64,000 nt of DNA from an uncultured Porphyromonadaceae bacterium (GCA_900545915.1 URAV01000017.1:1-64000); one strand, 5' to 3'; numbered from the stretch's first letter, positions 24,798-34,372 are shown. Notes: a model not told the origin generated them from the letters alone. Numbers and translations: made by a program.

Positions 24798-26693
24798 ATG
24801 AGAAGATGGCGTATTGAGGATTCGGCCGAGCTGTATAATATTAACGGATGGGGGCTGAAATATTTTTCTATTAATGACAAAGGTCATGCGGCGGTAACAC
24901 CTCGCGAGGGGAATGCTTCGGTCGATCTGAAGGAGTTAATGGATGAGTTGCAGGTAAGAGATGTTACATCACCTGTTCTGGTACGTTTCCCGGATATTCT
25001 GGATAACCGGATCGAAAAAATCTCAAAATGTTTTGAGCAGGCTGCAGAGGAGTATGGCTACACGGCACAGAATTTTATCATTTATCCGATAAAAGTAAAT
25101 CAGATGCGTCCGGTAGTAGAGGAGATCGTTAGCCATGGTAAAAAATTCAATATCGGACTTGAGGCGGGGTCTAAGCCTGAATTGCATGCTGTTTTGGCTA
25201 TTAATATCGATGAAAATTCCCTGATTATCTGTAACGGTTATAAGGATGAGAATTATATTGAGTTGGCTTTATTGGCGCAAAAAATGGGTCGTCGTATTTT
25301 TTTAGTGGTGGAAAAATTGAATGAGCTGAAATTAATCGCTTCTATTTCTAAACGGCTGAAGATCCGTCCGAATATCGGTATTCGTATAAAACTTGCGAGT
25401 TCGGGCAGCGGCAAATGGGAAGAGTCGGGAGGTGATGTCAGTAAATTCGGACTTAATTCCAGTGAATTGCTTGAAGCATTGGATATTCTGGAAAAGAATA
25501 AAATGCAAGATTGTTTGCATCTGATACATTTTCATATAGGTAGCCAAGTTACTAAAATCCGCCGTATAAAAAATGCTCTGCGCGAGGCTTCGCAGTTTTA
25601 TGTACAGCTTCATAATATGGGCTTCAATATCGATTTTGTTGATATCGGAGGCGGATTGGGGGTCGATTATGACGGAACTCGCTCTTCTTCAAGCGAGAGC
25701 AGTATGAACTATTCAATACAGGAATATGTGAATGACTCTATTTCTGCATTAGTGGATGCTTGTGTGAAAAATGATATTCCTCAGCCTAATATTATTACGG
25801 AATCGGGACGTTCCCTGACCGCCCATCATTCTGTCCTTATATTTGAAGTTCTTGAAACGACGACTTTACCTTCGTGGTCGGAAGATGAGTCCGTTTCGGA
25901 AAAAGATCATGAATTGGTTCAGGAGCTGTATAAGTTGTGGGATACAATGAATCAGCCTCGCCTTATCGAAACTTGGCATGATGCCCTGCAAATACGGGAG
26001 GAGGCTCTCGACCTGTTCGGACTCGGAATGCTCGATTTACGTACTCGAGCCCAAGTGGAGCGTCTTTTTTGGTCGATAGCGCGTGAAGTATATGAAATGG
26101 CTAATGAGATAAAGCATTCTCCTGAGGAATTGAAGAAGATTGCCAAAATGTTGCCGGATAAGTATTTCTGTAATTTCTCATTGTTCCAGTCTTTACCTGA
26201 TTCTTGGGCGATAGATCAGATATTTCCGATAATGCCGATAAGCCGGTTGGATGAAAAACCTGAACGTACCGCAACCATACAAGATATAACTTGCGACTCG
26301 GACGGCAAAATCGATAACTTTATTTCTACCCGGAATTTTAATTATCATCTTCCGGTACATAACCTTACTAAAGATCCCTATTATATAGGAGTATTTCTTG
26401 TCGGGGCTTATCAGGAGATTCTGGGAGATCTTCATAATTTGTTCGGAGACACGAATGCCGTGCATGTAAGCGTGTATAAAGATCACTATGAAATCGATCA
26501 GGTGATTGACGGAGAAACGGTTGCGGAAGTGTTGGATTATGTACAGTTTAATCCGAAAAAGATGGTTCGAAGTGTAGAAACGTGGGTAACGACTTCTATG
26601 AAATCCGGTATTATAACACCGGAAGAGGGTCGTGAATTTTTATCGAATTACAGATCGGGATTATATGGTTATACCTATCTTGAGAAAGATTGA
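24798..26693 (+). CDS. speA: Biosynthetic arginine decarboxylase
   Basis: A 631-residue PLP enzyme converting arginine to agmatine for polyamine synthesis. Fold-type III barrel first: the PLP lysine is K99 in YPIKVNQMRP, followed by GLEAGSKPEL, HFHIGSQ and the GGG loop VDIGGGLGVDYDGT. The C-terminal beta domain has ITESGRSLTAHH and VFLVGAYQEILGDLHNLFGD, which includes the second active-site aspartate. Full length for the SpeA family. It starts MRRWRIEDSAELYNINGWG, and truA follows after 32 bases. Confidence 0.96.
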   Translation: MRRWRIEDSAELYNINGWGLKYFSINDKGHAAVTPREGNASVDLKELMDELQVRDVTSPVLVRFPDILDNRIEKISKCFEQAAEEYGYTAQNFIIYPIKVNQMRPVVEEIVSHGKKFNIGLEAGSKPELHAVLAINIDENSLIICNGYKDENYIELALLAQKMGRRIFLVVEKLNELKLIASISKRLKIRPNIGIRIKLASSGSGKWEESGGDVSKFGLNSSELLEALDILEKNKMQDCLHLIHFHIGSQVTKIRRIKNALREASQFYVQLHNMGFNIDFVDIGGGLGVDYDGTRSSSSESSMNYSIQEYVNDSISALVDACVKNDIPQPNIITESGRSLTAHHSVLIFEVLETTTLPSWSEDESVSEKDHELVQELYKLWDTMNQPRLIETWHDALQIREEALDLFGLGMLDLRTRAQVERLFWSIAREVYEMANEIKHSPEELKKIAKMLPDKYFCNFSLFQSLPDSWAIDQIFPIMPISRLDEKPERTATIQDITCDSDGKIDNFISTRNFNYHLPVHNLTKDPYYIGVFLVGAYQEILGDLHNLFGDTNAVHVSVYKDHYEIDQVIDGETVAEVLDYVQFNPKKMVRSVETWVTTSMKSGIITPEEGREFLSNYRSGLYGYTYLEKD

Positions 26694-26725
26694 TAAAGAG
26701 CGATACGGAATAGAGGAGAGTTACA

Positions 26726-27484
26726 GTGCAGCGTTATTTTTTGTATTTAGCTTATAACGGTACTCGGTATCATGGTTGGCAGGTACAACCTAATGGCGTG
26801 ACGGTACAGGAGAGTATAGAAGAAGCTTTGACTTTGTTATTGCGGAGTGATACATCTATTGTCGGAGCGGGGAGGACGGATGCCGGGGTACATGCCCGTT
26901 TGATGGTTGCTCATTTTGACACGGAAGATTTGCTTCAGGATCTTCAAGGGTTAGTAGAAAAGTTGAACAGGGTATTGCCTTCTGATATTTCTATCTATAA
27001 AATCGTTCCGGTACGGGCGGATGCTCATAGTCGGTTCGATGCCTTGTCTCGCACTTACCGTTATTATATGATCGACTGCAAAGATCCGTTTTCCGGGATG
27101 TATGCTTGGCGTTATCATGGAAATCTCGATTTCGAAAAGATGAATGAAGCTGCCTCTTGTTTATTTCACTATACCGATTTTACGAGTTTCAGTAAGCTGC
27201 ATACTGATGTAAAGACCAATAATTGCCGTATTATGAAAGCTCGTTGGGAAAAAGAAAACGATTTGTGGGTGTTTGAAATTAAGGCAGATCGTTTTCTCCG
27301 AAATATGGTGAGAGCGATTGTCGGCACTCTTTATGATGTGGGAAGAGGGCGACTTTCGGTCGGGGATTTTTGTCGGGTTATAGAAGATAAGAATCGTTGT
27401 AAAGCCGGGACTTCAGCTCCCGGAAATGCGCTCTTTCTTGTGAATATAGAATATCCGGAAGAAATATTCGATGTGCAATTTTAG
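26726..27484 (+). CDS. truA: tRNA pseudouridine(38-40) synthase TruA
   Basis: A 252-residue enzyme that makes pseudouridine in the anticodon stem-loop (positions 38-40). The catalytic aspartate is D51 in GAGRTDAGVHA, and the family motifs YNGTRYHGWQVQP and FLRNMVRAIVGTL are present. The start is GTG; the N-terminus MQRYFLYLAYNGTRYHGW matches the family. Its TAG stop codon is shared with the first bases of a dispersed repeat (AGAGCCTGTTT from 27483). Confidence 0.95.
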   Translation: MQRYFLYLAYNGTRYHGWQVQPNGVTVQESIEEALTLLLRSDTSIVGAGRTDAGVHARLMVAHFDTEDLLQDLQGLVEKLNRVLPSDISIYKIVPVRADAHSRFDALSRTYRYYMIDCKDPFSGMYAWRYHGNLDFEKMNEAASCLFHYTDFTSFSKLHTDVKTNNCRIMKARWEKENDLWVFEIKADRFLRNMVRAIVGTLYDVGRGRLSVGDFCRVIEDKNRCKAGTSAPGNALFLVNIEYPEEIFDVQF

Positions 27485-27585
27485 AGCCTGTTTAAATTTT
27501 GCTCGGGTCAGGTTTGGGATTTTCTTTCGAGAATGTTTTTTTGAGAAATTTTGTGATGGCAGAGACGGTAATGCTTTTGAATGAT
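27483..27585 (-). repeat. Dispersed repeat, one-ended copy (type A, inverted)
   Basis: It begins AGAGCCTGTTTAAATTTTGC and continues TCGGGTCAGG and CTTTCGAGAATG, the right-end sequence of the type A element in inverse orientation (compare 48559-48723 and 202-377). The other end is absent, so it is a truncated copy abutting the next gene. Confidence 0.7.
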
Positions 27586-27593
27586 TAATCGAT

Positions 27594-28496
27594 ATGTGGC
27601 TTACATTTGCTTTTATTTCGGCAACCCTTTTGGGAATGTATGAAGTTTTTAAAAAGATGGCGTTGGAAGGAAACGCCGTGATTCCCGTTCTTTTTCTGAA
27701 TACGGTATTTTGTAGTTTGTTGTTTCTTCCTGTTATTTTATTGTCCCGTTTTTGTCCGGAAATGATGCAGGATACTCTTGTGTATGTTCCCAAAGTTTCT
27801 TTTGAAACACATCTTTTTATAATATTGAAAGCTGTAATCGTACTGGCTTCATGGATTTTTGCATATTATGCGATGAAGCATTTGCCTATTACGATTGCGG
27901 CAACGATCAAAGCTTCTCAGCCGGTTCTTACACTGTTGGGTGCTTTATTGGTTTTTGGAGAACGGTTGAATCTGTATCAGTGGATCGGGGTTACTATCGC
28001 CATTGTCTCTTTCTTTATGCTGTCGTCTGCCGGAAAAAAGGAAGGAATCAGTTTCGTTCATAATCGCTGGATATGGTTTATTGTTCTGGCAACTATAACG
28101 GGATCGATGAGCGGGTTGTATGATAAATATCTGATGTCAAACGGTTTTGACCGTATGACTGTTCAAGTATGGTACACTTATTATCAAATGGTGATCATGT
28201 TTTTTATATTACTGTTCTTATGGTATCCTCATCGAAAAAGAACTACGCCGTTTCGGTGGCGGAACAGTATTTTTCTTATTTCCCTATTCCTTGTTGTCGC
28301 AGATTTTGTCTATTTTTATGCATTGAGTTTTCCCGATTCTATGATTTCTATAGTCTCTATGGCGAGACGAAGCGGAGTCGTGGTTAGTTTTGTCTTCGGC
28401 GTATTCTTTTTCCGTGAGAAGAATATCAAGGATAAAGCTATCGATTTGATATTAGTGTTGATCGGTATGTATTTTCTCTATTTGGGAAGCCGGTAA
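27594..28496 (+). CDS. DMT superfamily transporter (EamA family)
   Basis: A 300-residue protein with ten predicted membrane segments in two EamA halves (residues 1-140 and 155-300). The first half contains PITIAATIKASQPVLTLLGA, typical of drug/metabolite exporters. The substrate is unknown. It follows truA with the truncated repeat in between and could share its transcript. Confidence 0.88.
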   Translation: MWLTFAFISATLLGMYEVFKKMALEGNAVIPVLFLNTVFCSLLFLPVILLSRFCPEMMQDTLVYVPKVSFETHLFIILKAVIVLASWIFAYYAMKHLPITIAATIKASQPVLTLLGALLVFGERLNLYQWIGVTIAIVSFFMLSSAGKKEGISFVHNRWIWFIVLATITGSMSGLYDKYLMSNGFDRMTVQVWYTYYQMVIMFFILLFLWYPHRKRTTPFRWRNSIFLISLFLVVADFVYFYALSFPDSMISIVSMARRSGVVVSFVFGVFFFREKNIKDKAIDLILVLIGMYFLYLGSR

Positions 28497-28637
28497 ACCT
28501 ATTGTTACTCGTTCTCGACAGGTGATTCTCGGACAAAATTAAATAGGTACTTAAACAAGTACTATATCTTTATTCTTTTTTCGTTTTACCGTCTTCTCGT
28601 TTTTATTGTTTATCTTTGTTTCTCAAAGAAAGATGTT

Positions 28638-29267
28638 ATGAACAGAGTTATTCTTACTTTTTGTTTTCTATTATGTATATCGGGGCTGAAAGCTCAACAA
28701 GTCGCCGCATATTTTGTCTCTATGCCGGAAGATTTATTACTCCAAATAGAGCCGAATCGACGTAAGGATATGATAGATTTTTTTCAACACGGCCAGAAAG
28801 GCGGTATTACGAATGCTTTAGGCGGTAGTTCTGAGATTACGGCAATGTCGGATAAATATATATCCGTATCTCTTTCTGATGTTTCTAAAATGGAAATCCG
28901 TGTTTTGCCCAAAGATACGTCGGATATTATTGCGGTAGTTCGTACGGTGTGCGCTCCTGCATGCGATAGTCGGATAAGTTTTTATGACGAACAGTGGCAG
29001 TCTCTCGATACAAAAGATTTTTTACAGCTTCCTGTCAATGCCGATTTTTTTGTCGCTCAAGAAGTTCCCGGAAGAGATGAGGCTTTAGGAATGGTAGATA
29101 TGATGCTTGCCGAATATCGTTTTTCTCCGGATAATGATGTATTAACGGTTAATTGTACGATAAAAGATTATCTTCCGAATGAGATTTATAAACAAATCGC
29201 CCCTTTCTTGAAAAAAGAGGCGTTACAATATTCTTGGAACGGAAAACGATATGAATTAAAAAATTGA
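28638..29267 (+). CDS. DUF3256 family exported protein
   Basis: A 209-residue Bacteroidetes-specific protein with signal peptide MNRVILTFCFLLCISGLKAQ and the family opening YFVSMPEDLLLQIEPNRRKDM. Two cysteines in VCAPACDS may form a disulfide. The function is unknown; a periplasmic place is expected. A TATCTTTG box at 28611-28618 is 20 bases before the start. Confidence 0.85.
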   Translation: MNRVILTFCFLLCISGLKAQQVAAYFVSMPEDLLLQIEPNRRKDMIDFFQHGQKGGITNALGGSSEITAMSDKYISVSLSDVSKMEIRVLPKDTSDIIAVVRTVCAPACDSRISFYDEQWQSLDTKDFLQLPVNADFFVAQEVPGRDEALGMVDMMLAEYRFSPDNDVLTVNCTIKDYLPNEIYKQIAPFLKKEALQYSWNGKRYELKN

Positions 29268-29285
29268 TCCTCTTGAACGTGTTTT

Positions 29286-30572
29286 TTATTCGTCTTCTTC
29301 CTGATCGTTTATACGAGTAGCCAAAACTTTATCGATACGGGCCGAGTCCATGTCGACAATTTCGAATTCGAATCCTTGCCATTGGAATTTTTCTCCTGTG
29401 GTGGGAATATGTTCCAATACGCCTAAGATAAGTCCGCTTAACGTATTATAATTATATTCATTATAGAGACTCTCCAAATCGAAGTGTGCCAAAAAGTCAT
29501 AAAAAGAACATTGTCCGTCTACGAGACAAGATCCGTCTTCCCTGACAACGATATCCGGTTCTTCTCCCAATTCGGGAAGTGCGCCGAGCAAAGCTTCCAT
29601 AATATCTCCTGAAGTGACGATTCCTTGAATGCTTCCGAACTCATCGGTTACCAGACCATATTTTATTCTTTCTTTTTTCATTTTTTCCAATGCATTATAT
29701 ACACTCATTGTTTCAGGAATATAATGCGGTGGGATGATATGCTGCCAAATTGAAAAATCGGGAGAGTCTATTTTCCCGAATAAGTCCTTTGATTGAAGTA
29801 TACCTACGACATGATCCAGCTTTCCGTCGGATACGGGATATACATGATAAAAATTTTGGCTTATTTCTTTTTTCAAAGTTTCCTTATCGGTAGAAATGTC
29901 TATCCATGTGAGTTCATTTCGGTGAGTCATAATAGAGCCGACATTTCTGTCTCCCAAGTTAAAAACCCGTTCGACGATATCTTGTTCTACTTCTTGTACC
30001 TCACCATCTTCAGCTCCTTCTCTGATAATCGCTTTAATCTCATCTTCGGTGACTTTTCCCTCTTCATTAGGATTTATGCCTAATAATTTTAAAACTAAGG
30101 CTGTACTTTTTGTTAATAATATTACGAATGGGGCTGCAATTTTCGATATAAAGTACATGGGTTTAGATACGATGCGTGCAACACGTTCGGCGGCTGTCAT
30201 GCCGATACGTTTCGGAACAAGTTCTCCGATAATTAAAGTCAGATAAGTGACGATCGTAACGATTATTATTTTGGCTATGGCTAATGAATATGGAGCTAAC
30301 GGCTCTATTTGAGCGATTATTACGGCAAAATTCCCGGCAAAAGATTCTCCGGAATAAAGACCTGTAAGAATTCCGATGAGAGTGATCCCGATTTGAATGG
30401 TAGAAAGGAATCTGTCCGGCTCGTTAGCCAATTTTAATGCAGTACGGGCAGTTTTACTACCTCGTTTGGCATCTGCCTCAAGTCGTGATTTTCTTGCCGA
30501 TACGAGGGCGATTTCCGACATGGATAAAGTTCCGTTTAAAATAATAAGAATAAGAATAATGATAATTTCCAT
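29286..30572 (-). CDS. CNNM/CBS-domain membrane protein (CorC/TlyC, hemolysin-like)
   Basis: A 428-residue protein. An N-terminal CNNM (DUF21) domain with about four membrane segments and GELVPKRIGMT fills residues 1-190. A CBS pair (DRNVGSIMTHRNELTWIDIS and GIVTSGDIMEALLG) covers about 205-330. A C-terminal CorC/HlyC transporter-associated domain (360-420) follows. Relatives act in Mg2+ or Co2+ homeostasis. The old hemolysin name is not evidence of toxicity. Convergent with the DUF3256 gene, 18 bases apart. Confidence 0.92.
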   Translation of the reverse strand: MEIIIILILIILNGTLSMSEIALVSARKSRLEADAKRGSKTARTALKLANEPDRFLSTIQIGITLIGILTGLYSGESFAGNFAVIIAQIEPLAPYSLAIAKIIIVTIVTYLTLIIGELVPKRIGMTAAERVARIVSKPMYFISKIAAPFVILLTKSTALVLKLLGINPNEEGKVTEDEIKAIIREGAEDGEVQEVEQDIVERVFNLGDRNVGSIMTHRNELTWIDISTDKETLKKEISQNFYHVYPVSDGKLDHVVGILQSKDLFGKIDSPDFSIWQHIIPPHYIPETMSVYNALEKMKKERIKYGLVTDEFGSIQGIVTSGDIMEALLGALPELGEEPDIVVREDGSCLVDGQCSFYDFLAHFDLESLYNEYNYNTLSGLILGVLEHIPTTGEKFQWQGFEFEIVDMDSARIDKVLATRINDQEEDE

Positions 30573-30658
30573 AAATTAATCTTTAATTTCCCGAAGATAA
30601 TGCATTCATAAAAAAACTCATAATTTCAGAAAGATAATTTACAAACTTTATTTTAATA

Positions 30659-30790
30659 GGTCTGTTTAGAACCTCCCTGAATTTTTCAATAAAGAAAATA
30701 TTATCCGGTCATCTTTGCGTTTTTTTCGGTCGATTTCTCAAAAGACAAGTTTACACGATACGTTATCGATAAATGAGAACAAGTCCTAAG
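30659..30790 (+). repeat. Dispersed repeat, right end degraded
   Basis: It starts near GAACCTCCCTGAATTTTTC, as does the copy at 52322, and carries the shared CGGTCATCTTTGCG-TTTTTTTCGGTC block. The right arm has decayed to GAACAAGTCCTAAG. It lies in the 432-base gap between the CBS protein and HU, which otherwise holds only the HU promoter. Confidence 0.65.
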
Positions 30791-30938
30791 GGTAAAATAT
30801 TCTTTAATTATTGTATATAAGGGTGTTTGTTTGAAAAATTATTACGATATTTGCAGTCACGTTCTGTTCGGAATATTGTAAAATAACGGTTTTTGTAAAA
30901 ATATAGGAGTTTCCTTTTCTTGTGAAAAGAAAAAGCTA

Positions 30939-30946
30939 TATATTTG
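30939..30946 (+). promoter_or_regulatory. -7 box of the HU gene
   Basis: TATATTTG fits the consensus and stands 58 bases before the HU start codon. A TTG occurs at 30920-30922, with spacing a few bases short. Confidence 0.5.
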
Positions 30947-31004
30947 CAAGCCAAAAAATTATAAACAAAGAATTATATAATCATAATAAAAAAATCGTAG
31001 AAAA

Positions 31005-31277
31005 ATGACTAAGGCAGACATTGTAAACGAGATTTCAAAAAACACAGGAATTGAAAAGGCGCTCGTTCTGGCAACAGTAGAACAATTCATGGATTCGGTA
31101 AAAAGCTCGTTGGCAAAAGGTGATAATGTGTATCTGAGAGGATTTGGAAGCTTTATCGTGAAAAAAAGAGCTCAAAAAACCGCAAGAAATATTTCTAAAA
31201 ATACGACGATTATTATTCCGGAACACAATATCCCGGCATTTAAACCTGCTAAAACTTTCATGGGAGAAGTGAAGTAA
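31005..31277 (+). CDS. HU family DNA-binding protein
   Basis: A 90-residue histone-like protein. The N-terminal helices are MTKADIVNEISKNTGIEKAL, then comes the DNA-binding beta arm. GFGSFIVKKRAQKTARNISK replaces the usual RNPxTG arm tip with RNISKN, as in many Bacteroidetes HU proteins. It heads a group with a 30-residue basic protein and RNase E/G, all in the same direction. Confidence 0.95.
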   Translation: MTKADIVNEISKNTGIEKALVLATVEQFMDSVKSSLAKGDNVYLRGFGSFIVKKRAQKTARNISKNTTIIIPEHNIPAFKPAKTFMGEVK

Positions 31278-31317
31278 TTTAATTTATTATAGTATTAATA
31301 TTTAAACGCATAAGATC

Positions 31318-31410
31318 ATGCCAAGCGGAAAAAAAAGAAAAGGACACAAGATGTCTACGCATAAGCGCAAAAAAAGACTGAGAAAGAATAGACATAAGAA
31401 GAAAAAATAG
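31318..31410 (+). CDS. Small basic COX24/AURKAIP1-like protein, likely ribosome-associated
   Basis: A 30-residue ORF (ATG at 31318, TAG at 31408): MPSGKKRKGHKMSTHKRKKR followed by LRKNRHKKKK. More than half of the residues are Lys, Arg or His. It resembles the short Bacteroidetes proteins annotated with the AURKAIP1/COX24 domain, the domain of mitochondrial ribosomal protein mS38, so binding to ribosomal RNA is likely. It sits 40 bases after HU and 152 before RNase E/G. It is too short for standard gene finders and would often be missed. Confidence 0.82.
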   Translation: MPSGKKRKGHKMSTHKRKKRLRKNRHKKKK

Positions 31411-31562
31411 TGTCTGTCTTTTTATAAAGAAAACAGAGAACCCAAAGAGCAAACTTATGGAAGAACATTCAAAAGTTTGTTCTTTGTTCTTTATAGTCCT
31501 CTGTTTTAACATGTTGTATTATTTGTATTTAGCATTTAACAATAACCTAAAAACGTATTGAT

Positions 31563-33134
31563 GTGTCCACTGAATTAGTAGTTGATGTCCAACCCAAAGA
31601 GGTTTCGATCGCTTTACTCGATGATAAGCGTCTTGTAGAGTTGCAGAAAGAAGCCCGGAATATATCGTTTTCGGTAGGCGATATTTATTTGGGAAGGGTG
31701 AAGAAGCTAATGCCTGGACTAAATGCCGCATTTGTGGATGTAGGTTATGAGAAAGATGCTTTTCTTCATTATCTGGACTTAGGTTCTCAATTTAACTCAT
31801 GCGAGAAGTTTATTAAGCAATCGCTTTCGGATCGTAAGCGAGTTTTGTCGATCTCGAAATTTAACATGTTACCGGAGATCGATAAAGAGGGTACGGTAAG
31901 CGAAACGCTTAAAGTAGGACAAGAAATCTTGGTACAAATATCTAAAGAACCGATTTCGTCTAAAGGTCCGCGGTTGACTGCGGAAATTTCTTTTGCAGGT
32001 CGTTTTCTGGTATTGCTGCCTTTTTCCGATAAAGTCTCGATTTCCCAAAAAATAAAGTCTAACGAGGAAAAAGCGCGTCTGAAACAGTTGATACAAAGTA
32101 TTAAGCCAAAGAATTTTGGCGTAATCGTACGTACTGTTGCAGAGAATAAACGAGTTGCCGAGCTGGACAATGAGTTAAAAACTTTGGTCAAGTGTTGGGA
32201 AGATTGTCTGGTGAAACTTCAAAAGGCAAAAACTCCTTCTCTTATTTTTGAGGAAACCGGTCGTACGGTAGGTGTTTTGAGGGATATTTTCAGCCCGTCG
32301 TTTGAAAATATATATGTCAATGATGAAGATGCCTATCAGCAGATCTATAATTATGTGAGCCTGATTGCTCCCGAACGGAAGGATATTGTCAAATTGTATA
32401 AGGGGGATCTCCCTATTTTTGATAATTTTGCCATTACCAAACAGATAAAATCTTCATTCGGGAAGACCGTTTCGTTTAAAAACGGGGCTTACTTGATTAT
32501 CGAACATACCGAAGCATTGCATGTTATCGATGTGAATAGCGGTAACCGATCAAAATCGACTGCCGGTCAGGAAAGTAACGCTCTGGATGTGAATCTTGCC
32601 GCTGCAGAGGAGATTGCCCGTCAGTTGCGTTTGAGAGATATGGGAGGAATTATCGTGATCGATTATATCGATATGATGGAGTCTGATAATCGTCAGAAAT
32701 TGTATGACCGGATGAAAGAATTAATGGCACAGGACAGAGCCAGACATAACATTTTACCGTTAAGTAAATTCGGATTAATGCAAATTACCCGCCAAAGAGT
32801 ACGTCCGGCATTGGATATAAATACCAGTGAAGATTGTCCTACTTGTTATGGGAAGGGAAAGATTCGCCCATCGATCCTTTTTACCGACCGTCTTGAAGAT
32901 AAGATATCTTATTTAGTACATAAGCTCAAAGTAAAGAAGTTCTCTTTACATGTACATCCTTTTATTGCGGCGTTTATTAATAAGGGATTCTTTTCCCTGA
33001 AATGGCAATGGAGATGCAAATATGCATTTCGCTTCAAGTTGATACCGAATCAATCTCTCGCGTTTCTGGAGTATAAATTTTATGATGGGAATAACAGTGA
33101 GATAGATTTAAAGGAAGAGATCGAAATTAAATGA
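31563..33134 (+). CDS. rng: Ribonuclease E/G family protein
   Basis: A 523-residue endoribonuclease. The N-terminal S1 domain region includes SVGDIYLGRVKKLMPGLNAA. The catalytic DNase I-like domain has metal aspartates in HVIDVNSGNRS and IIVIDYIDM. The Zn-link motif CPTCYGKGK is followed by a short C-terminal part, so the size is that of RNase G and there is no degradosome scaffold. The GTG at 31563 is the start; the ATG two bases earlier is out of frame and hits a stop after five codons. It would process rRNA precursors and start mRNA decay. Confidence 0.93.
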   Translation: MSTELVVDVQPKEVSIALLDDKRLVELQKEARNISFSVGDIYLGRVKKLMPGLNAAFVDVGYEKDAFLHYLDLGSQFNSCEKFIKQSLSDRKRVLSISKFNMLPEIDKEGTVSETLKVGQEILVQISKEPISSKGPRLTAEISFAGRFLVLLPFSDKVSISQKIKSNEEKARLKQLIQSIKPKNFGVIVRTVAENKRVAELDNELKTLVKCWEDCLVKLQKAKTPSLIFEETGRTVGVLRDIFSPSFENIYVNDEDAYQQIYNYVSLIAPERKDIVKLYKGDLPIFDNFAITKQIKSSFGKTVSFKNGAYLIIEHTEALHVIDVNSGNRSKSTAGQESNALDVNLAAAEEIARQLRLRDMGGIIVIDYIDMMESDNRQKLYDRMKELMAQDRARHNILPLSKFGLMQITRQRVRPALDINTSEDCPTCYGKGKIRPSILFTDRLEDKISYLVHKLKVKKFSLHVHPFIAAFINKGFFSLKWQWRCKYAFRFKLIPNQSLAFLEYKFYDGNNSEIDLKEEIEIK

Positions 33135-33159
33135 TGAAATTCTCTTCGAAGAAAAAATA

Positions 33160-33189
33160 ACGGACTCTTTTCCAGAGAAAAGAGTCCGT
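33160..33189. terminator. Bidirectional terminator between rng and the nucleoside phosphorylase
   Basis: A perfect 12-bp stem, ACGGACTCTTTT / AAAAGAGTCCGT, with the loop CCAGAG, between two convergent genes. The stop codon of the leftward gene is four bases away. Confidence 0.88.
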
Positions 33190-33193
33190 CTTG

Positions 33194-34066
33194 TTATATA
33201 CGATCCAAAACTATTTCGATAAGATCTTTGATCGAATTTTTATAATTGCTATTGGCATGGTGGGCTACACGGTTGGCGATAATCGTGCATACGGTCATAG
33301 CTTTATGTCCCATAAGTTTGGATAGTCCGGCAAGAGCAGAGCTTTCCATCTCGTAATTAGTGATCACATGACCGTCTTTATACTTGAACGCTTCTATTTT
33401 TTTGTTCAGGTTCTTATCTGCCAGAGGAACCCTCAGTTCCCGTCCTTGAGGTCCGTAAAATCCGTTTGCGGAAATTGTTATACCTTTTACCATCTCGCCT
33501 TTCCCGATTTGCTCTACCAACTCTTTATCGGCATCGATTACATAAGGAGCAGCCCACAGGGAGTTCCATTCGACAAAATCACAGAAAGCCTTTTCAAATT
33601 CGAGATCGCAAACGTCATTGCGTCCTGCATAAAAGTTCAACACTCCGTCAAACCCGATCGATTTTTCCGAGATAACGAATGTTCCTATGGGTACATGGGG
33701 TTGTAATCCTCCCGAAGTTCCGATACGCACCATTGTCAGTTGCTTGAATTCCGGTTTTTCGTTCCGGGTTTCAAAGTCGATGTTGGCAAGAGCATCCAAT
33801 TCGTTTACTACAATATCGATATTATCTGTTCCTATTCCGTGAGAAACGACGGTGATACGTTTCCCTTTATAAGTTCCTGTTATGGTATGGAATTCACGGC
33901 TGCTTATGTCACATTCTTTTGTGTCGAAAAATGACGCTACAAGATCTACCCGGCCGGGATCGCCTACCAGAATGATTTTATCCGATAATTGTTCGGGACG
34001 TACGTGCAAGTGAAAAGCACTTCCGTCTTGGTTGATAATTAGTTCTGATTCCGGAAAATGTTTCAT
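33194..34066 (-). CDS. Nucleoside phosphorylase (uridine phosphorylase-like)
   Basis: A 290-residue PNP/UDP family 1 enzyme that splits nucleosides with phosphate. Seen: phosphate-binding ILVGDPGRVDLVA, then SREFHTITGTYKGKRITVVS, GIGTDNIDIVVNELDAL, RIGTSGGLQPHVPIGTFVIS and TNYEMESSALAGL with the ribose-binding Glu. The start was taken at MKHFPESELIINQDG. Longer starts at 34087 and 34153 add hydrophobic residues with no family match. Substrate preference for uridine is likely but unproven. A full-length repeat lies directly upstream. Confidence 0.9.
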   Translation of the reverse strand: MKHFPESELIINQDGSAFHLHVRPEQLSDKIILVGDPGRVDLVASFFDTKECDISSREFHTITGTYKGKRITVVSHGIGTDNIDIVVNELDALANIDFETRNEKPEFKQLTMVRIGTSGGLQPHVPIGTFVISEKSIGFDGVLNFYAGRNDVCDLEFEKAFCDFVEWNSLWAAPYVIDADKELVEQIGKGEMVKGITISANGFYGPQGRELRVPLADKNLNKKIEAFKYKDGHVITNYEMESSALAGLSKLMGHKAMTVCTIIANRVAHHANSNYKNSIKDLIEIVLDRI

Positions 34067-34119
34067 AGCTTTCGGTTTTATGTTCATAACTTGAAATACG
34101 AATATAAGCATTATTTTTA

Positions 34120-34310
34120 AGAGTGCGGTTGAGAACACGCATAAATTTTCCAATAAAAATACTATCAGGGTGTCTTTGCGTTTTCTTCCGGTCTGTTCTA
34201 CCGTCTTTTATACATCAGGTAAGCTGTTGTGTCTCTTATGGGAATTGAAAAGTATCTGCGAAAACGACTTTCAAAAATGTCTGTGCAAGATTTAAGCAGG
34301 TTTTGCAATG
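34120..34310 (+). repeat. Dispersed repeat, full-length copy (type B)
   Basis: The left end contains CATAAATTTTCCAATAAAAA. The interior carries GTGTCTTTGCGTTTTCTTCC. The right end is TCAAAAATGTCTGTGCAAGA-TTTAAGCAGG, matching the copies at 20874 and 63411. It is in the leader region between the phosphorylase and hisS promoters. Confidence 0.75.
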
Positions 34311-34372
34311 AGAAGCCCCGAAGGTTAAAAAGTTTATCTATATGTCCGTATATCGTGAAAATAAAAAAGTCG

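Noticed and set aside
29286..30572. A hemolysin toxin
   Set aside because: The CNNM plus CBS plus CorC_HlyC domain order indicates a cation homeostasis protein; the toxin name is historical.
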